From Nanobdellota archaeon (GTDB lineage: Archaea; Nanobdellota; Nanobdellia; Woesearchaeales; GW2011-AR9), in assembly GCA_018812355.1 (NCBI GenBank), contig JAHJDQ010000129.1, forward strand, positions 1 through 8,515: a stretch of DNA of 8,515 nucleotides. The letters are read 5' to 3'. The position numbers were made by a program, and so were the translations under genes. Positions 5,848 to 8,515 of this stretch are shown here, in pieces. Position 1 is the first letter of the stretch; the number at the start of each line of letters is the position of its first letter. A model generated the notes under the pieces. That model saw only the letters and a list, made by a program, of their open reading frames with translations, searched no databases and was not told the origin of the DNA.

Positions 5848-6324
5848 ATGTCAAGGCCAAGTTGGGATGAATATTTTTTGAATTTAATGAAAGAAATAGG
5901 TAAAAGGGGTACGTGTGATCGAGGAATGAGCGGTTGTTTAATTGTTAAAGATAAGAGAATTCTTTCTACTGGTTATGTTGGTAGTCCAGCAGGAATTAAG
6001 CATTGTGATGAAATTGGGCATCAGATGAAAAAAACAGTCCATGAGGATAATTCTATCTCACAGCATTGCGTGCGAACAGCGCATGCAGAAATGAACGCAA
6101 TTTGTAACGCTGCTCGGCATGGGGTTAAGATTGAAGGAGCAACAATTTATTCCAAAATGGAACCTTGTTATACTTGTGCTAAAGCAATCATTAATTCTGG
6201 GATTAAGAGAGTAGTAGCAGGAAATAAGTATCATGCTGCGGCTGATTCTCGAGAAATTTTAGCTCGAGCAGGAATAAAGTTAGAAGTGGTTAATGAAGAA
6301 TTAGAGCAGTACGAGAATCAGTAA
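5848..6324 (+). CDS. dCMP deaminase (cytidine/deoxycytidylate deaminase family)
   Basis: This zinc enzyme deaminates dCMP to dUMP, the substrate for thymidylate synthase. From ATG 5848 (158 aa) it opens with MSRPSWDEYF, the typical dCMP deaminase start. The catalytic zinc motif is complete: HAE at 79-81 (His ligand, Glu proton shuttle) and PCYTC at 106-110 (two Cys ligands). The dCMP-deaminase-specific segments GYVGSPAGIKHCDEIGH (about 42-58) and QHCVRTAHAE (72-81) separate it from generic cytidine deaminases and from ComE-type relatives with other insertions. GTG 5842 is an alternative start adding two residues, less likely given the Shine-Dalgarno position. Its stop overlaps the stop of the convergent DUF167 gene by 7 bp. 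With tmk nearby it forms a dTTP-synthesis neighbourhood. Confidence 0.92.
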   Translation: MSRPSWDEYFLNLMKEIGKRGTCDRGMSGCLIVKDKRILSTGYVGSPAGIKHCDEIGHQMKKTVHEDNSISQHCVRTAHAEMNAICNAARHGVKIEGATIYSKMEPCYTCAKAIINSGIKRVVAGNKYHAAADSREILARAGIKLEVVNEELEQYENQ

Positions 6325-6551
6325 ATTTTAAGTGTTTTCTCTCTACTCTTTTTTCCTGATTTAATCTCTACTTTTAGACTAAATTCTTTCTTAAAAAATT
6401 TGATCAATTCTTTATTGGCTTTATTTTTGTCAGGAATAGCTTTAAGATAAAGTTTTAGTTTCTGGTTATCTTCTTTTAGTTCTGTTTGTTTAGAATTAGG
6501 AATTACTTTAACTTTTAATAAATCATTAACAATATATTTTTTAATGTTCAT
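6318..6551 (-). CDS. DUF167 / YggU (UPF0235) family protein
   Basis: This 77-aa protein belongs to a small, widespread family of unknown biochemical role. It shows the family layout: KVKVIPNSKQ at 13-22; a core 'LYLKAIPDKNKANKELI' at 34-50, corresponding to the family's P-(x)-dGkAN-eLi motif, with Asn in place of the usual Gly; and 'IKSGKKSREKTLKI' at 63-76, matching the SG-xSr-K-i ending. Its ATG overlaps the end of the upstream membrane-protein gene by 11 bp (minus strand), so it is probably translated by coupling from the same transcript. Its TGA (6318-6320) lies inside the end of the convergent dCMP deaminase gene. It is slightly shorter than many homologues but seems intact. Confidence 0.8.
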   Translation of the reverse strand: MNIKKYIVNDLLKVKVIPNSKQTELKEDNQKLKLYLKAIPDKNKANKELIKFFKKEFSLKVEIKSGKKSREKTLKIY

Positions 6552-7389
6552 CGATCGTTCTTATGAGGTATAATCTTAACCAGGCGATGAAAAGGATGGA
6601 GACAATCAGTTGTATTAAAGTAAGGATTAAAGGTTGATAAAGAAAAAAAGTTTTTAGGGGGTAAGTAATGAGAGTAATGATAATAGCAGTAAGTGAAGCT
6701 AAGATTAATAGTCGCCAGATTCTTGACCATCTTTTTTTAATTAATTCGAATGATTCTCCGATAGAAACCCACACTTTATATTTTTGTGTGAAAGAATAGT
6801 AAGTTATAAGAACGAAGATAAGCACAAATAATCCTAAGAAAAGACTGATGATTCCGTTTGAGAGTGTTCTAACAATTTCCATTCCCGTAGAATGGGCAAA
6901 GTAAAAGTCGGGCTTAATCGTTAAGAGTAGGTTAAGCAGTACTCCGAAAATTATTCTGAGAATTAAGTAACCAAAGCCGAGAATAAGAAGTGGGAAAATT
7001 AAAGCAAGATTTAAGGTATTCCATTTCCAGTAGGTTTTTTTAGATAATTTTCTTTTTAATAAAAAATTCCAGATCTGTGCTCTGGTTAGTGAATAGAAAA
7101 GTAAGAAGATGATTGCTAAAACTAAAAATAAAACAATTATTGTGATTAAGAATGATTTTAGTTGGATTAAGTAAGTTGCCAGTAATTCAGGTGAGGAAGC
7201 AAGCATTTGTTGTAATTGTTCTGGTGTTTTGTTACCAGTAATTTCGATTGATTTACGTTGGATATAACTACCAAACCAAGAAAAAACTAAGGCAAGAAGA
7301 ATGAAGAAACTTCCATCATACAATACAGTTTTCCAATAGGTTTTTTTGAATTTAAATGAATGAAAATAGTTTTTGAGATGTTTGTTCAT
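6541..7389 (-). CDS. Six-helix integral membrane protein, unknown function
   Basis: I do not recognise a named family for this 282-aa protein. Hydrophobic helices lie at about 22-42, 78-101, 126-156 (long, perhaps two short helices), 178-200, 226-246 and 255-277. A hydrophilic loop at about 43-77 is probably on one face of the membrane. The motif KKTYWK occurs twice (15-20 and 117-122), each time just ahead of a helix, suggesting an internal duplication or a repeated interfacial amphipathic segment. A third related-looking element, 'SFELIKKRWSRIW', at 213-225 precedes helix 5. This recalls DUF-type membrane proteins with repeated helical hairpins, but I cannot assign one. A minus-strand TATA-like element 25 nt before the ATG supports ATG 7389 and a leaderless mRNA. 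It is followed by, and overlaps, the DUF167 gene. Confidence 0.75.
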   Translation of the reverse strand: MNKHLKNYFHSFKFKKTYWKTVLYDGSFFILLALVFSWFGSYIQRKSIEITGNKTPEQLQQMLASSPELLATYLIQLKSFLITIIVLFLVLAIIFLLFYSLTRAQIWNFLLKRKLSKKTYWKWNTLNLALIFPLLILGFGYLILRIIFGVLLNLLLTIKPDFYFAHSTGMEIVRTLSNGIISLFLGLFVLIFVLITYYSFTQKYKVWVSIGESFELIKKRWSRIWRLLILASLTAIIITLITYPLKTFFLYQPLILTLIQLIVSILFIAWLRLYLIRTIDEH

Positions 7390-7410
7390 GTAATGTTGGA
7401 ATCTTGATTA

Positions 7411-7417
7411 ATATAAA
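7411..7417 (-). promoter_or_regulatory. TATA-like element of the membrane-protein gene (leaderless)
   Basis: On the minus strand this reads TTTATAT, centred 25 nt before ATG 7389 in the 40-nt gap between the two minus-strand genes. It suggests the membrane protein/DUF167 pair has its own promoter. Confidence 0.45.
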
Positions 7418-7429
7418 AAATGTTTGGTT

Positions 7430-8260
7430 TTAAATTCTTTTCCAGTAATTCTGCAACAATAAAGCGTCTTTTTCGATGTTAGGAGATTCAGAGATAACTA
7501 TTCCCTTAATCTTAAATTCTTTCCAAACTTTTAAAAGATCTTGATAGTTCATATCCGATTCGGTTAAAGTAAGATGGTTTCTCTCACCCTTTTCGCCATA
7601 ATTTATTCCGGATAAATGGATATGCATCTTGTTTAAAGCTACTCTTCCTAATTTTGATTCTACTTGGGTCAGCATTTCTTGGAATTCTTCTCTAGTGTTG
7701 TTTTTTTGTGTTCGAGCATGTAAGTGAGAGAAATCAATACAGGGCAGAACTTGTTCCAATTCTTGCGAGAGTTTAATGATTTCTTTCAAATCACCCCATT
7801 GGGTTGCTTTTCCAGTAGTTTCTGGACGGAGCAGGATGGAATGGCCTTCATCTTGTAATTTTTTGAGAACTGGTTTTAGATTTTCTTTGACTTTTTGGTA
7901 GACTAATTCAGGAGCTTGTTTCATATAATATGCAGCATGGAAAGTCATACTTTTCGCTCCGCATAATGAAGCAATTTTTGCAGCGTTATAAATGCGGTAC
8001 TTACTGGCTTCCATTTTTTCTTTTTCTTGCGAGTTCAGATTAATGTAATACTGACCATGGCAGGTTAGTTTGATGTCATGTTCTTTTGCAGTTTGTTTTA
8101 CTTCCGGTGCTTTCTGTGCAGAAATATTTACTGAATGGACAAACTCGAGTTCCAGACAGTCGAGATTTAATGTTCGGACATGTTTAATGCCGTTAATTGT
8201 ATTATGTTGCTGCGGAGTACTGATGGGAATGCCAGCGGTACCAAATCTTAATTTGTCCAT
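7430..8260 (-). CDS. Endonuclease IV-like TIM-barrel protein (AP endonuclease family 2)
   Basis: This 276-aa protein resembles the archaeal branch of endonuclease IV (Nfo), which cuts DNA 5' of abasic sites using a three-metal centre. Candidate ligands occur in the expected order and at nearly the E. coli spacing: H68 (TCHGQYY), H108 (MTFHAAYY), E147 (LLRPETTGK), D176 and H179 (CIDFSHLHAR), H213 or H215 (KMHIHLSG), and E258 (VISESPN). The family's D-R-H motif (E. coli D229/H231) appears here as 'GERNHL' at 225-230, so the Asp is not obvious. The N-terminal 'RFGTAGIPIS' also differs from the classic GxHxS start. A divergent archaeal Nfo or another sugar-phosphate-type TIM barrel are both possible; I favour the former. 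ATG 8260 lies 25 nt from a minus-strand TATA element. The short N-terminal frame running on the opposite strand is a shadow. Confidence 0.78.
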   Translation of the reverse strand: MDKLRFGTAGIPISTPQQHNTINGIKHVRTLNLDCLELEFVHSVNISAQKAPEVKQTAKEHDIKLTCHGQYYINLNSQEKEKMEASKYRIYNAAKIASLCGAKSMTFHAAYYMKQAPELVYQKVKENLKPVLKKLQDEGHSILLRPETTGKATQWGDLKEIIKLSQELEQVLPCIDFSHLHARTQKNNTREEFQEMLTQVESKLGRVALNKMHIHLSGINYGEKGERNHLTLTESDMNYQDLLKVWKEFKIKGIVISESPNIEKDALLLQNYWKRI

Positions 8261-8281
8261 AGTCGGTTGATAATCTTTGGG

Positions 8282-8289
8282 TTTATAAT
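8282..8289 (-). promoter_or_regulatory. TATA-like element of the endonuclease IV-like gene (leaderless)
   Basis: On the minus strand this reads ATTATAAA, centred about 25 nt before ATG 8260. No Shine-Dalgarno is visible. It shares an 81-bp divergent region with the promoter of the following plus-strand gene. Confidence 0.45.
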
Positions 8290-8307
8290 TTTTATTGAAG
8301 AGAAAAT

Positions 8308-8315
8308 AATATAAA
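8308..8315 (+). promoter_or_regulatory. TATA-like element of the 8342 gene
   Basis: AATATAAA is centred about 30 nt before ATG 8342, so the transcript would start at or a few nucleotides before the start codon. There is no Shine-Dalgarno ahead of the ATG. Confidence 0.45.
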
Positions 8316-8341
8316 CTCGTTTTATTTCATTATATTTAATA

Positions 8342-8515
8342 ATGCAAAAAAGAGGACAAGTAACTGTATTTTTAATAGTAGGTGTGGTGATTTTATTTAT
8401 ATTTGCTGGTGTTTTTTATTTAATTTCGTCTATTCAACAAGGATAGTTAGGAATTGCAGCAGCAGAGCTTCCGGAAACATTAGTATTAAAACCTCAAATA
8501 TCATCTTTTGTTGAA
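8342..8515 (+). CDS. Single-pass membrane protein with pilin-like N-terminus, in-frame TAG at codon 35 (3' partial)
   Basis: ATG 8342 begins MQKRGQVTVFLIVGVVILF, a basic tip followed by a hydrophobic helix (about 7-30). I recall this as the N-terminus of DPANN membrane-anchored proteins of several hundred residues. 'KRG' followed by Q resembles an archaeal prepilin-peptidase (EppA-type) site, but the usual Glu at +5 is absent. After 34 residues the frame meets TAG (8444-8446). It then stays open for 23 further codons to the window edge, with sequence (ELPETLVLKPQISSFVE) that fits the region normally following the helix in such proteins. It may be a pseudogene, a sequencing or assembly error, a readthrough or recoded amber, or, less likely, a true 34-aa protein. 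The TATA-like element at 8308 supports the start. Confidence 0.55.

Noticed and set aside
8070..8270. Plus-strand frame opposite the endonuclease IV-like N-terminus
   Set aside because: It is antisense to a motif-bearing gene and runs across its start; composition is that of a shadow frame.

Overview
The window looks like AT-rich DNA from a small-genome archaeon, most likely a DPANN lineage of the Woesearchaeota/Pacearchaeota kind. The support is: archaeal TATA-like elements 25-30 nt ahead of several start codons (leaderless-style promoters), an archaeal pilus/secretion ATPase followed by two separate GspF-type membrane proteins, an archaeal UPF0200-type P-loop kinase, an archaeal endonuclease IV-like TIM barrel, and an N-terminal 'KRGQVTVFLIVG' membrane segment that I recall as common in DPANN proteins. 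The taxon is an inference from gene families; no rRNA or tRNA gene is visible.

Layout. Positions 1-4256 (+) form one tight operon: a Lys-rich, two-helix membrane protein with a C-terminal winged-helix-like domain (open at the left edge), a GspE/FlaI/TadA-family ATPase, and two GspF/TadB-TadC-like integral membrane proteins. Together they are the motor and platform of a type IV pilus-like or secretion machine. No pilin or prepilin peptidase lies inside the operon. Positions 4257-4480 hold a T-rich stretch, a perfect 7-bp dyad, a good TATA box, and a candidate 25-codon small ORF with its own Shine-Dalgarno. Positions 4481-6324 hold a nucleotide-metabolism cluster: tmk (-), a UPF0200-like P-loop kinase (+) and dCMP deaminase (+). 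Positions 6318-7389 (-) hold a six-helix membrane protein overlapping a DUF167/YggU-family gene. Positions 7430-8260 (-) hold the endonuclease IV-like gene. From 8342 (+) a single-pass membrane protein begins and runs off the right edge, with an in-frame TAG at codon 35.

How they fit. The ATPase would drive the two platform proteins to assemble or retract a pilus, or to export a pseudopilus. The winged-helix membrane protein upstream is probably a partner or assembly factor of unknown role. dCMP deaminase makes dUMP, the precursor of dTMP, and thymidylate kinase phosphorylates dTMP, so these two serve successive parts of dTTP synthesis. The rest is housekeeping or uncharacterised. I see no clear new defence or mobile system. 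The most unusual points are the amber codon in the last gene, a degenerate 32-bp tandem duplication that copies the stop/start junction of the first two genes, and a thymidylate kinase whose P-loop lysine is threonine.
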